From positions 484,363-548,362 of the forward strand of contig NC_013156.1 in the NCBI RefSeq assembly GCF_000023985.1: a stretch of DNA of 64,000 nt. Direction: 5' to 3'. The notes under the pieces were generated by a model that searched no databases, was not told the origin of the DNA, and saw only the letters and a program-made list of their open reading frames with translations. The stretch's first letter is position 1; each line of letters begins with the position of its first letter. The DNA is from Methanocaldococcus fervens AG86 (GTDB lineage: Archaea; AGJL01; Methanococci; Methanococcales; Methanocaldococcaceae). Both the position numbers and the translations under genes were made by a program. This document shows, in pieces, positions 18,598-27,186 of this stretch.

Positions 18598-18793
18598 TTA
18601 TCTTAATATTAGCCCAATACTCTTTAACACTTCTGGTATAAATGGAGAAATTATAATCAATATTATCAGAATCTTTATCCAAAAATCAATTTTTTGATTT
18701 AATAATTCAATTTTTCTCTAATCTTTCCTCTACTAATAAAATATCTTCATTTATAGCTAAGTTTTTTAAATCATTGATTGTTATATTTGACAT
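18598..18793 (-). pseudogene. Small coiled-coil/membrane protein split by a frameshift in an A-run
   Basis: An ATG at 18793 sits 4 bases after a perfect GGTGA and opens MSNITINDLKNLAINED, then LLVEERLEKN, stopping after 28 codons (TGA 18707-18709). If one A is dropped from the run of five As just before the stop, reading continues KIELLNQKIDFWIKILIILIIIS and ends PFIPEVLKSIGLILR at 18598, giving a coherent 64-residue protein with a short coiled coil and one membrane helix. The strong ribosome site and coherent continuation suggest a real gene broken, or slippery, at the homopolymer. It lies between hldA and gmhB in the heptose operon; function unknown. Confidence 0.55.
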
Positions 18794-18808
18794 ATTCTCA
18801 CCAAAAAA

Positions 18809-19726
18809 TTATTCCTCACCAAATAACTCATCTAAACTAACTGTTGCAGTTCCAACCTTTCCAACAACAATTGAACTTGCCTTATTTGCCAATTTAACCG
18901 CATCAACTAAATCATAACCCTTATCTAAGGCATAACCCAAAACAGCAATAAATGTATCTCCAGCCCCTGAAACGTCATGAACCTCTTTAACTTCTGTTGG
19001 GATATGGAAGATGTCTCCATCAAGTGTTATTAAAGTAGCTCCTTTTTCACTTCTTGTTATAACAAAGTTTGAATTGTATTTATCAACCAATTCCAATCCA
19101 GCTTTTTCCAATTCATTATTTTTATTCTCTATCTCCCTTCCTAAAATTTGGGAAGCTTCTTTTAAATTAGGTTTTATCAAATAAACATCCTTATAAAATT
19201 CTATGTTTTTTGGTTTTGGATCTACTAAGATTTTTCCCTTAAATTCTTTTTTTATGCCATCCATAAGTTCTTCTGTAATCAATCCTTTCGCATAATCAGA
19301 GATTATTAATATCTTTGATTCTCCATTGAGATTTTTAATAACTTCTAAGATTTTTTTAGCTAAGTTATCATTTATTGGATAAATTTTTTCATAATCAACC
19401 CTAAGCAACTGTTGATTATAACCCATAGCAACAAATCTATGCTTCACTATCGTTGGTCTCCCATCAGAAACAAAACAATATTTAATATTATTCTCATTAC
19501 ATAACTCTTCAATACATTTCCCAAACTCATCGTGGTTTAATATGCTTATTAAAAACACATCGTGATTTAAGGAAGATATATTGTTTGCAACATTTCCAGC
19601 TCCTCCTAAGGTATATCTTTCCTCAACAACATTTAATATTGGAACAGGAGCTTCTGGATTTATCCTTTCAACCTTTCCATAGGTATATTTATCAAGCATA
19701 ACCTCTCCTAAAACAATTATCATCAT
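18809..19726 (-). CDS. hldA: D-glycero-beta-D-manno-heptose-7-phosphate 1-kinase (HldA / HldE kinase domain)
   Basis: 305 residues, matching the N-terminal kinase domain of HldE (RfaE). PfkB-family features: VLGEVMLDKYTYG at the start, INPEAPVPILN, YTLGGAGNVANNI for sugar binding, and VSGAGDTFIAVLGYAL near the end with the catalytic Asp in GAGD. The opening with INPEAPVPI is specific for RfaE kinases rather than ribokinases. It phosphorylates heptose-7-phosphate at C1. Two ATGs lie side by side (19726, 19723); the second has better spacing from GGGAG. The nucleotidyltransferase is a separate gene nine bases upstream, the split arrangement known as HldA/HldC. Confidence 0.9.
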   Translation of the reverse strand: MMIIVLGEVMLDKYTYGKVERINPEAPVPILNVVEERYTLGGAGNVANNISSLNHDVFLISILNHDEFGKCIEELCNENNIKYCFVSDGRPTIVKHRFVAMGYNQQLLRVDYEKIYPINDNLAKKILEVIKNLNGESKILIISDYAKGLITEELMDGIKKEFKGKILVDPKPKNIEFYKDVYLIKPNLKEASQILGREIENKNNELEKAGLELVDKYNSNFVITRSEKGATLITLDGDIFHIPTEVKEVHDVSGAGDTFIAVLGYALDKGYDLVDAVKLANKASSIVVGKVGTATVSLDELFGEE

Positions 19727-19735
19727 TCTCCCTCT

Positions 19736-20209
19736 TTATTTATACTTATTTAAAATCCACTTAATTATTTTTGTTGTTGAATAACCCTCAATTAAAGGAA
19801 TTATTTTTATCTCACCACCATAACCTTTAACAATCTCTGCCTCTGGTAAATCCTCCTCTTTATAATCCCCACCTTTCACATGAACATCTGGTTTAATGAT
19901 TTTTATCAATTCTATCGGGGTTTCTTCATCAAAAGGGACAACAAAATCAACTGCCTTCAAGTTATCTAAAACATAAGCTCTTGAATACAAAGGAATTATA
20001 GGTCTTTTATCTCCTTTTATCTTTTTTACTGATTCATCTGAATTTATCCCAACTATTAAAACATCTCCCAACTTTTTTGCCTTATTTAAATATTCAATAT
20101 GCCCCCTATGGAGTATATCAAAACAGCCATTGGTAAAGACAATTTTTAAATTCTGGCTTTTTAATTCTCTAACTATACTTTTTAATAATTTTCTATCCCC
20201 AATTATCAT
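19736..20209 (-). CDS. hldC: D-glycero-beta-D-manno-heptose-1-phosphate adenylyltransferase (HldC / HldE second domain)
   Basis: 157 residues, the size of a free-standing RfaE second domain. KIVFTNGCFDILHRGHIEYL contains the HxGH nucleotidyltransferase motif; VGINSDESVKKIKGDKRPI, PFDEETPIELI, VHVKGGDY and a closing EGYSTTKII are all RfaE-type. It activates heptose-1-phosphate with ATP. Whether the nucleotide is ADP, or another NDP as in GDP-heptose S-layer pathways, cannot be settled by eye, but the sequence looks more like HldE than HddC. Next to hldA in the same operon. Confidence 0.88.
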   Translation of the reverse strand: MIIGDRKLLKSIVRELKSQNLKIVFTNGCFDILHRGHIEYLNKAKKLGDVLIVGINSDESVKKIKGDKRPIIPLYSRAYVLDNLKAVDFVVPFDEETPIELIKIIKPDVHVKGGDYKEEDLPEAEIVKGYGGEIKIIPLIEGYSTTKIIKWILNKYK

Positions 20210-20287
20210 ATTTTCCCCACTGTTCTTAAATAACCTATTTTTTAGTTAAATAATAAAAGATTTTTAACAATTAGAGTATTGCTATAA

Positions 20288-20845
20288 TTAACCAAACAAC
20301 CTCTTCTCAACCTCTTCACATATAACATGATAAATTGTCAGATGACACTCTTGTATCCTTGCTGTGTCATTAGAAGGGACTATTAAAGCTAAATCAACAA
20401 TATCCTTTAATTTTCCCCCACTCTTTCCCAACAATCCAATTGTATAAATTCCCATTTCCTTAGCTTTATCAACCGCCTTTATAACATTCTCTGAGTTTCC
20501 ACTTGTAGATATTCCAACTAAAATATCTCCCTCTTTTCCCAACGCCTCAACTTGCCTCTCAAAAATTCTGTCAAAACCATAATCATTACTAATAGCTGTT
20601 AAAATTGATGTGTCAGTTGTTAATGCAATTGCAGGCATACCTTTCCTTTCCAATTTAAACCTTCCTACGATTTCAGCGGCAAAATGTTGGGAATCACTTG
20701 CTGAACCACCATTTCCACAAATTAAGATTTTATTTCCCTCTTTTAATGCATTATATATAACATCAATAGCTTTTTTTAACTTCTCTTCATTTTCTTCAAT
20801 AAATTTTAACTTTACATTTGCACTTTCCTCGAAATACTTTTTCAT
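20288..20845 (-). CDS. gmhA: Sedoheptulose-7-phosphate isomerase (GmhA-like SIS protein)
   Basis: 185 residues, the standard GmhA length. SIS domain: [24 protein letters not shown], then [18 protein letters not shown], and a C-terminal [19 protein letters not shown] containing the metal-binding His/Glu region of GmhA. It turns sedoheptulose-7-phosphate into D-glycero-D-manno-heptose-7-phosphate, the first step to activated heptose. It is the first gene of the gmhA-hldC-hldA-(small ORF)-gmhB run. DiaA-like proteins share the fold, but the context decides for GmhA. Confidence 0.9.
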   Translation of the reverse strand: MKKYFEESANVKLKFIEENEEKLKKAIDVIYNALKEGNKILICGNGGSASDSQHFAAEIVGRFKLERKGMPAIALTTDTSILTAISNDYGFDRIFERQVEALGKEGDILVGISTSGNSENVIKAVDKAKEMGIYTIGLLGKSGGKLKDIVDLALIVPSNDTARIQECHLTIYHVICEEVEKRLFG

Positions 20846-20935
20846 AATACCACCAAATCTATTTATACCTAACTATGTAATATTATTTTATTGGGGATAA
20901 TTTAAACTTAACTAAAATTTACTTAAAGTGGGAAA

Positions 20936-21787
20936 ATGGTAAAGAAAGCAGTGATTCCAGTAGCTGGTTTTGGAACTCGATTGTTGCCAATAACGAAAGC
21001 ACAGCCAAAAGAAATGCTTCCAGTAGTTAATAAGCCAATAGTTCAGTATGTCGTTGAGGATTTAGTAGAAGCAGGAGTAAAAGATATTTTGTTTGTGACT
21101 GGGAAGGGAAAGCAGGCAATAGAAAACCACTTTGACATGAATTATGAATTAGAATGCAAATTAGAGAAATCTGGAAAATATGAACTTTTAAAAATTATTA
21201 AAGAAATTGACAAGTTAGGAAATATATTTTATGTTAGGCAGAAAGAGCAGAAAGGTTTGGGCGATGCCATCTCATATGGGGAGGACTTTGTTGGGGATGA
21301 ATACTTTATAGCAATGGTTGGAGATACAATTTACTCCAAGAATATTGTAAAGGACTTAATAAAAGCCCATAAAAAATACGGTTGCTCAGTTATTGCATTA
21401 GAGAGAGTTCCTAAGGAAGAAGTTCATAAGTATGGAGTAATTGAGGGGGAAGAGATAGATGATGGAGCTTACAAAATAAAAAATATGGTTGAAAAGCCAA
21501 AGGTTGAAGAAGCTCCTTCAAATTTAATTATAACAGGGGCTTATCTTTTATCCCCAAAAATATTTGAGAAAATTAAACAAACACCTCCTGGAAGAGGGGG
21601 AGAGGTGCAAATTACAGACGCTATGAATTTATTATTAAAGGAGGAGGATATTGTAGGGATTGAGATTGACTGTAAAAGATACGATATTGGGGATGTTCTT
21701 GGATGGTTAAAGGCAAATGTAGAGATTGGAGCTGAGAAACTTCCTGAATTTAGGGAGTTTTTAAAAGAATTTGTTAAAAATTTATGA
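20936..21787 (+). CDS. galU: UTP-glucose-1-phosphate uridylyltransferase
   Basis: 283 residues. AVIPVAGFGTRLLPITKAQPKEMLPVVNKPIVQYVVEDL is the GalU nucleotide-binding opening; ENHFDMNYELE, GLGDAI, GDTIY, VEKPKVEEAPSNLIITGAYL and PPGRGGEVQITDA follow in normal order. It makes UDP-glucose, the substrate of the Ugd at 12742. It is divergent from gmhA, sharing a ~90-bp promoter region. Its last 35 bases and the following ~15 bases are duplicated at 21901-21949, flanking a hairpin element (see repeats). Confidence 0.92.
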   Translation: MVKKAVIPVAGFGTRLLPITKAQPKEMLPVVNKPIVQYVVEDLVEAGVKDILFVTGKGKQAIENHFDMNYELECKLEKSGKYELLKIIKEIDKLGNIFYVRQKEQKGLGDAISYGEDFVGDEYFIAMVGDTIYSKNIVKDLIKAHKKYGCSVIALERVPKEEVHKYGVIEGEEIDDGAYKIKNMVEKPKVEEAPSNLIITGAYLLSPKIFEKIKQTPPGRGGEVQITDAMNLLLKEEDIVGIEIDCKRYDIGDVLGWLKANVEIGAEKLPEFREFLKEFVKNL

Positions 21788-21800
21788 TTAACTTATAGTT
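21753..21800. repeat. galU 3'-end segment, first copy of a ~49-bp direct duplication
   Basis: The last 35 bases of galU plus 13 bases beyond the stop recur at 21901-21949 with about four differences (for example GGGAGTTTTT against GGGAGCTTTT, and a one-base insertion). The second copy does not encode anything. The 100 bases between the copies carry two hairpins, so the duplication looks like a long target duplication around an inserted element, or a tandem duplication with an intervening insert. Confidence 0.8.
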
Positions 21801-21837
21801 AATGTTATCAAAATTAATAAATGAAATTCGCTAATTT

Positions 21838-21896
21838 ACACCTCCGAACGTAGTGAGGAGGTGTTATAAGTATCGCAATAGGAGTTTCTCCTATGC
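21838..21896. repeat. Palindromic element of two hairpins between duplicated galU tails
   Basis: Hairpin 1 has 8-bp arms ACACCTCC (21838-21845) and GGAGGTGT (21857-21864) around GAACGTAGTGA. Hairpin 2 has 7-bp arms ATAGGAG (21878-21884) and CTCCTAT (21888-21894) with a TTT loop, extended by GC/GC after a bulged A. The element is much richer in G+C than its surroundings. It could be a small non-autonomous mobile element, a structured RNA end of the galU message, or a transcription barrier before the next gene. Confidence 0.65.
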
Positions 21897-21900
21897 TTAT

Positions 21901-21949
21901 GGGAGCTTTTAAAAGAATTCGTTAAAAATTTATAATTAAACTTATAGTT
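21901..21949. repeat. Second copy of the galU 3'-end duplication
   Basis: Aligns with 21753-21800: GGGAGCTTTTAAAAGAATTC followed by GTTAAAAATTTATAATTAAA then CTTATAGTTT. The galU stop TGA is TAA here, and the reading frame has no start. It immediately precedes the promoter-proximal sequence of the EamA-like gene at 21961. Confidence 0.8.
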
Positions 21950-21960
21950 TTTGTGAGATT

Positions 21961-22374
21961 ATGGATATAGCCATAATATTGGGGCTTTTAGTGGCATTGT
22001 TTTATGGCGTTGGAACATTCTTTGCAAAAATTGTTTGTGAAAAAAACCCTTTATTTCAATGGGTAGTGGTAAATGTAGTTGGGATTATACTATGTTTAAT
22101 CATATTAATCAAATATAAAAATATAATTATAACTGAGCAAAAAATTCTTGGCTATGCTATAATATCGGCAATATTAGTTGTTATTGGTTCTCTAATATTA
22201 TATTATGCATTATACAAAGGAAAGGCAAGTATTGTTGTTCCATTATCATCAATAGGACCAGCGATAACAGTGGCTTTATCAATACTGTTTTTAAAAGAGA
22301 CGCTAACAACATACCAAATGATTGGTATAGTCCTCATAATTGTTGGCATCATTCTTCTTTCAATATCTAATTAA
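21961..22374 (+). CDS. Small EamA/DMT-family membrane transporter
   Basis: 137 residues with five hydrophobic segments, half the size of a ten-helix drug/metabolite transporter. The C-terminal half reads GSLILYYALYKGKASIVVPLSSIGPAITVALSILFLKETLT and then YQMIGIVLIIVGIILLS, the typical EamA ending with the conserved ...LKE.LT..Q.IGI.LI..GI.L pattern. Such half-size members likely dimerise in the membrane. No substrate is suggested by neighbours: galU lies to the left with a hairpin element between, and the next gene is on the other strand. Confidence 0.75.
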   Translation: MDIAIILGLLVALFYGVGTFFAKIVCEKNPLFQWVVVNVVGIILCLIILIKYKNIIITEQKILGYAIISAILVVIGSLILYYALYKGKASIVVPLSSIGPAITVALSILFLKETLTTYQMIGIVLIIVGIILLSISN

Positions 22375-22429
22375 AAATTTTAAAAATAACAAAAATTATC
22401 AAAAATTTTTTTAACACAGAAAACATTTG

Positions 22430-22687
22430 CTATTGCTGTCCTTCTAAGGTTAATAAATACCTCCTTGCTCCCTGAATTCCAAGCTGTAATTTTATTGCCT
22501 TTATAAGCTCATATACATCTTCAACGGTCTCAGCATCATATAACGCCTCTTTAAACTTCTCTCTTTTTGATGGCTCTATTAAATTTAATAGATATTCAAC
22601 TGTGGCAACCAACTCAATGTATTTCCTTTCCCTATTCATTAAATTATCTAATTCATTTATTATCTCTTGAATTTTTTCAGATGGCAT
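22430..22687 (-). CDS. Conserved hypothetical protein, 85 residues
   Basis: A short, charged, all-helical protein (IINELDNLMNRERKYIELVA, LLNLIEPSKREKFKEALYDAE, ending GIQGARRYLLTLEGQQ). No membrane helix, cysteine motif or known catalytic pattern is visible. The start ATG at 22687 has GTGAAATAA upstream, a plausible ribosome site. It stands alone between two plus-strand genes. I do not recognise its family; the codon use looks like a real gene. Confidence 0.6.
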   Translation of the reverse strand: MPSEKIQEIINELDNLMNRERKYIELVATVEYLLNLIEPSKREKFKEALYDAETVEDVYELIKAIKLQLGIQGARRYLLTLEGQQ

Positions 22688-22873
22688 TTATTTCACCACA
22701 CACCTTTAACTTTTGAATGTGATTAAGTTAATTTAGTCGTAGGTAATATATATATTTTAATATGATTATTCATCCCCCAAAAGTGTTTTATAATTATACA
22801 CAATACCTCTTTTAAACTACAAAAAAATTCAAAAAATAAAAATCAAAAAATAACAAAAATTTATGGTGATAAC

Positions 22874-24055
22874 TTGGCAATGATTGGTTTAGTAGGGAAA
22901 CCAAACGTAGGAAAATCAACAATGTTTAACGCTTTAACTGAAAAACCTGCTGAGATAGGCAATTATCCATTTACAACAATACAGCCAAATAAAGGAATTG
23001 CTTATATAACAAGCTCCTGCCCATGTAAAGAGTTAGGAGTAAAATGCAATCCAAGAAATTCAAAATGTATAGATGGAGTTAGATACATCCCAGTTGAAGT
23101 TATAGATGTTGCTGGCTTAGTTCCAGGGGCACATGAAGGTAGAGGGATGGGAAATAAGTTTTTAGATGATTTAAGGCAGGCAGATGCATTTATATTGGTT
23201 GTAGATGCCTCTGGAAAGACAGATGCTGAGGGAAATCCAACAGACAACTACGACCCAGTTGAGGATGTTAAATTCCTATTAAATGAGATAGACATGTGGA
23301 TTTATAGTATTTTAACTAAAAATTGGGATAAATTGGCGAGAAGGGCTCAGCAAGAGAAAAACATAGTTAAAGCTTTAAAAGACCAACTAAGTGGGTTAAA
23401 TATAGATGAAGATGATATAAAGATGGCTATTAGAGATATGGATGAAAGCCCAATTAAATGGAGTGAAGAAGATTTATTAAATTTAGCTAAAAAGCTTAGA
23501 AAAATCTCAAAACCAATGATTATTGCAGCGAATAAAGCAGACCACCCAGATGCAGAGAAGAATATTGAAAGATTAAAGAAAGAGTTTGAAGATTATATAG
23601 TTATTCCAACATCTGCTGAGATAGAGTTGGCTTTAAAAAGGGCTGAAAAGGCAGGAATTATAAAGAGGAAAGGTAATGACTTTGAGATAATTGATGAGAG
23701 TAAGTTAAATGTGCAGATGAAAAGAGCTTTTGACTATATAAAAGAGTTTCTGGAAAAATATGGAGGAACAGGAGTTCAAGAATGCATAAATAAAGCATAC
23801 TTTGATTTACTAAATATGATTGTTGTCTATCCGGTTGAAGATGAGAATAAATTTTCAGATAAGCAAGGAAATGTTCTGCCAGATGCTTTTTTAGTTAAAA
23901 AAGGAACTACTGCAAGAGATTTAGCTTATAAAGTGCATACTGAATTGGGAGATAAATTTATTTATGCAATAGATGCAAAAAAGAAAATTAGGATTGGGGC
24001 TGATTATGAATTAAAGCACAATGATATCATTAAAATTGTCTCAGCCGCAAAATAA
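22874..24055 (+). CDS. Obg/YchF-family GTP-binding protein with TGS domain
   Basis: 393 residues from a TTG at 22874, preferred because GGTGA (22865-22869) is 4 bases upstream; the ATG at 22880 would have 10. G1 motif VGKPNVGKSTMFNAL, switch GNYPFTTI, G3 DVAGLVPGAHEGRGMG, G4 ANKADHP. A cysteine-bearing insert CPCKELGVKCNPRNSKC follows the switch, characteristic of the archaeal/eukaryotic members. The last ~80 residues form a TGS domain (LPDAFLVKKGTTARDLAYKVH). YchF-type GTPases bind ribosomes. Stand-alone gene. Confidence 0.9.
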   Translation: MAMIGLVGKPNVGKSTMFNALTEKPAEIGNYPFTTIQPNKGIAYITSSCPCKELGVKCNPRNSKCIDGVRYIPVEVIDVAGLVPGAHEGRGMGNKFLDDLRQADAFILVVDASGKTDAEGNPTDNYDPVEDVKFLLNEIDMWIYSILTKNWDKLARRAQQEKNIVKALKDQLSGLNIDEDDIKMAIRDMDESPIKWSEEDLLNLAKKLRKISKPMIIAANKADHPDAEKNIERLKKEFEDYIVIPTSAEIELALKRAEKAGIIKRKGNDFEIIDESKLNVQMKRAFDYIKEFLEKYGGTGVQECINKAYFDLLNMIVVYPVEDENKFSDKQGNVLPDAFLVKKGTTARDLAYKVHTELGDKFIYAIDAKKKIRIGADYELKHNDIIKIVSAAK

Positions 24056-24088
24056 AGCTAAATACTTAAAAAAGTTTTTTACATATAC

Positions 24089-24526
24089 CTATGGCTCAAA
24101 AACCTTACTCATACACCCAGCCAATAAACCGGCTATAGCATCATCCAAAAACATGAAGCCTTTTCTATCCAACTCTCCAATTATCCCAGGTTTTTTAGCA
24201 TCATAGAATCTAAAGTTAAATATTGCCTTAGTTCCAGCAATCTCATTTGCTATGGCTAATCCAATGACCTCATCGACATACACATAATTCGGGTCTTCGT
24301 TATAATTGAATGGCAAATTGTTAGCTTTACCCTCTCTATCTAATAAAATTGCCGCAATCAACAAAGTTGATACATTTGGATTACTTAATTGCTTTAACAA
24401 AACGTCTTTAAGTTTTTCTTTAACTTTATCTTTCTCCCCCTCCTCTCCAATATATAATGCCATTCCAGTATCTAACAAACTCTCTATAGTTATACCTAAA
24501 GATTTTAACTTCTCAATAATGTCCAT
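24089..24526 (-). CDS. PgpA-family phosphatase, likely alpha-ribazole phosphatase (CobZ-type)
   Basis: 145 residues. The second half, with EVIGLAIANEIAG and KKPGIIGELDRKGFMFLDDAIAGLLAG, matches the phosphatidylglycerophosphatase A fold (conserved LDD..AGL with acidic pair). In methanogens a PgpA relative called CobZ removes phosphate from alpha-ribazole phosphate in cobamide synthesis. A cobalt/nickel uptake operon 2.6 kb away agrees with a corrinoid role, but the helicase between them weakens the link. Start ATG 24526 follows GGTGGGAGA. Confidence 0.6.
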   Translation of the reverse strand: MDIIEKLKSLGITIESLLDTGMALYIGEEGEKDKVKEKLKDVLLKQLSNPNVSTLLIAAILLDREGKANNLPFNYNEDPNYVYVDEVIGLAIANEIAGTKAIFNFRFYDAKKPGIIGELDRKGFMFLDDAIAGLLAGCMSKVFEP

Positions 24527-24549
24527 TCTCCCACCACCAAGTGATTATT

Positions 24550-27186
24550 ATGGAAGATGTATTTAAAGGAATTGGAAAAGAAATTGTAAAGATTTACAAA
24601 ATCCCTGAAAGGAAAGGGAGATTCTCTAACTTCAATTTTAAAAATAAAGAGGTTAATGGGCTAATTAATGCATTGGGATTTAAACTATATACTCACCAAG
24701 TTAAAGCTCTAAAATATTTATATAAAGGGAATGATGTGGTTGTTACAACATCAACAGCGAGTGGAAAGAGCGAGATTTTTAGATTAACCATATTTGACAA
24801 CTTTTTATCAAATCCTAATGACAGATATCTGCTAATTTACCCAACGAGGGCTTTGATAAACAATCAATATGAAAAATTTTCCATAGAAAATGAGTTATTT
24901 TATAAGATAACTAAAAAAAGAGTTAAAGCTGAGATACTAACTGGAGATGTTAATATTAAAAAAAGAAGAGAAATTTTAAAGGATAAGCCAAACGTGCTAT
25001 TTACAACGCCAGATATGCTTCACTATCAAATATTGAGGAACCATAACAGCTATTTATGGATTTTAAAGAATTTAAAGTTATTAGTTGTTGATGAACTCCA
25101 CGTTTATAGGGGAGTTTTTGGAACTAACATGGTCTATGTTTTTAAGAGATTGTTAAAGCTGTTGGAAAAATTAAATAATAATTTACAGATACTCTGCCTC
25201 TCAGCTACGTTAAAAAATCCTAAAGAGTTTGCTAAGCTATTATTCAACAGAGATTTTAAGGTTGTTGACAAAAGCTATAATCCTTCACCAAGAAAGTATT
25301 TAGCCATCTTAGAGCCAAGAAATTTAGATAATAAGCAGTTATTGAAAAGACTGATAGAGAGCTTAATAAACAAGAATATAAAAACACTCGTATTCTTTGA
25401 TACAAGGAAAGAAACTGAAAAACTTATGAGATTTTTGATAACATCAAATGTTTTTAATAAACTCTCAACTTATAAAGGCACTCTTCCAAAGTATGTTAGG
25501 GAGGAAGTAGAGGAGAAGTTTAAAAATGGAGAGTTATTAGGGTTGTTAACAACAAACGCATTAGAATTAGGAATTGACATTGGAGATTTAGACGCTGTAA
25601 TAAACTATGGCATTCCACCGGATGGCATTTTTTCTTTAATACAAAGGTTTGGTAGGGCTGGGAGAATAGGGAGAGAGGCGTTAAACATCATAATCTTAAG
25701 AAAGGATGGGTTGGATTATTACTATAGGGAGCATTTAAATGAGCTTTATGAGAAAATTAGGAAAGGAATTATTGAATACATGCCGGTAAATACAAAAAAC
25801 AAGTTTGTTGCTAAAAAGCATCTCCACTACTTAATCTCTGAATTAGGAATAGTTAATTTCAATGAATTTAACGATTTTGAGAAAGAGTTAATTAAAGAAT
25901 TAGAGAAGGAAGGGAAGGTTAAGATTTACAAAAATTTGATAACAGATGGGGTTGAAGTAAAGGCTTTAAAAAAGCCGATGTATTCATCAATAAGAACTGC
26001 GAGTGATGAGAGCTATTATTTGGTTTTAGACAAACCATGGATAAAAATTAGGTTGTTGGAGAAAAATGAAAGTGAGATTTTAGGGTTTATAAATTGGCTT
26101 AAAGTTAAGGGATATGTTGTTGAAGAAGTTGATAAAGATGAATATTTTCGCTCATTAATTACCGGAATGCCATATTTCTCAAGAGGAAGGCTTTATATGG
26201 TAAAAGATATGTTAAATTTTGGAAAATTCAACTTTATCTTTGCAGATGAATTAAATATATCCTGGGATGTTGAGGCATTACAGAAAAAAGAGGAAGAGAT
26301 TGATATTTTAGATATTTATGATAAAAAGAGCTATAAAGATGTGGAAATATATCATGGAAGATTGAGAGTTAGGAAAATTTACAGTGGATTTATAGTTAAA
26401 GGAAACGATGTAGATAGATATTACGAGGAGCTTTTATCTCTAAAGGATAAAGGCATTTTAGATGCTGAGATAGAGCTTTTTAAAGACTTCTTTGGTTTAA
26501 ACTTCATAAGCGTTAGATTTAAAAAAGAGGTTATAAGGGACTTTGAAACTGATGGAATGTGGTACGTATTTCCAGAGAGCGTTAGGGATGTAGCTGATGA
26601 AGAATTCTTTGAATTTTTAAATGCCATAGATGAGGATGATTTGGCCATTTCAATATATAGAAATAAAAAACTTAGCAGAAAAGAGCTGTTTCCAATCTAT
26701 TTAGGAGCTACTACTCACTATATAAAAAATATCATAAAAAATAAAGTTAAAGAACATTTAAATGTTAAAAAAGACACTAAAGACGTTGAAGAGCTAACTT
26801 ACAAAATAAAAAAGCTTATTGACAGCAAGGATAGAATTGCTGGAGGATTGCATGCTATAGAGCATAATGTAATAAAGATAACTCCAATTTTCACATATAT
26901 AGACAGTAGAGAAGTTGGTGGCTACAGCTACGAGAGATTTAACAAAAATCCATTTAGAGATAGGGCTGTTATCTTTATCTACGATGGAAATGAAGGAGGT
27001 TTTGGATTAGCTGAAATATTATATGGATATGCTGAAAAACTTCTAAACAAAAGCTTGGAACATTTAAAAAACTGCAAATGTATAGATGGCTGTCCTCTCT
27101 GCATATATTCAACAAAATGTGGAACATTTAATGAATTCTTGGATAAATGGCAGGCAATAAAGATTTTAGAAAAATTGGTTAAATAG
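24550..27186 (+). CDS. Superfamily 2 helicase with C-terminal DUF1998 (MrfA/YprA-like)
   Basis: 878 residues. N-terminal helicase core: YTHQVKALKYL, Walker A TSTASGKSEIF, LIYPTRALINNQYEKF, motif II VDELHVYRG, motif III LSATL, and motif VI QRFGRAGRIGR. The C-terminal ~200 residues include AGGLHAIEHNVIKITP and a four-cysteine site CKCIDGCPLC ... KCG, the DUF1998 metal-binding unit found in MrfA and Hrq1-type DNA repair helicases. It should unwind DNA 3' to 5', probably in excision repair of damaged DNA; the repair role is inferred from relatives. Its 3' end overlaps cbiQ convergently by 21 bases. Confidence 0.85.
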   Translation: MEDVFKGIGKEIVKIYKIPERKGRFSNFNFKNKEVNGLINALGFKLYTHQVKALKYLYKGNDVVVTTSTASGKSEIFRLTIFDNFLSNPNDRYLLIYPTRALINNQYEKFSIENELFYKITKKRVKAEILTGDVNIKKRREILKDKPNVLFTTPDMLHYQILRNHNSYLWILKNLKLLVVDELHVYRGVFGTNMVYVFKRLLKLLEKLNNNLQILCLSATLKNPKEFAKLLFNRDFKVVDKSYNPSPRKYLAILEPRNLDNKQLLKRLIESLINKNIKTLVFFDTRKETEKLMRFLITSNVFNKLSTYKGTLPKYVREEVEEKFKNGELLGLLTTNALELGIDIGDLDAVINYGIPPDGIFSLIQRFGRAGRIGREALNIIILRKDGLDYYYREHLNELYEKIRKGIIEYMPVNTKNKFVAKKHLHYLISELGIVNFNEFNDFEKELIKELEKEGKVKIYKNLITDGVEVKALKKPMYSSIRTASDESYYLVLDKPWIKIRLLEKNESEILGFINWLKVKGYVVEEVDKDEYFRSLITGMPYFSRGRLYMVKDMLNFGKFNFIFADELNISWDVEALQKKEEEIDILDIYDKKSYKDVEIYHGRLRVRKIYSGFIVKGNDVDRYYEELLSLKDKGILDAEIELFKDFFGLNFISVRFKKEVIRDFETDGMWYVFPESVRDVADEEFFEFLNAIDEDDLAISIYRNKKLSRKELFPIYLGATTHYIKNIIKNKVKEHLNVKKDTKDVEELTYKIKKLIDSKDRIAGGLHAIEHNVIKITPIFTYIDSREVGGYSYERFNKNPFRDRAVIFIYDGNEGGFGLAEILYGYAEKLLNKSLEHLKNCKCIDGCPLCIYSTKCGTFNEFLDKWQAIKILEKLVK

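Noticed and set aside
20858-20868. TATA-like GGTATAAATAG just upstream of gmhA as promoter
   Set aside because: It lies only about 19 bases from the ATG, too close for a normal archaeal start point plus leader, so I left it out as a feature.
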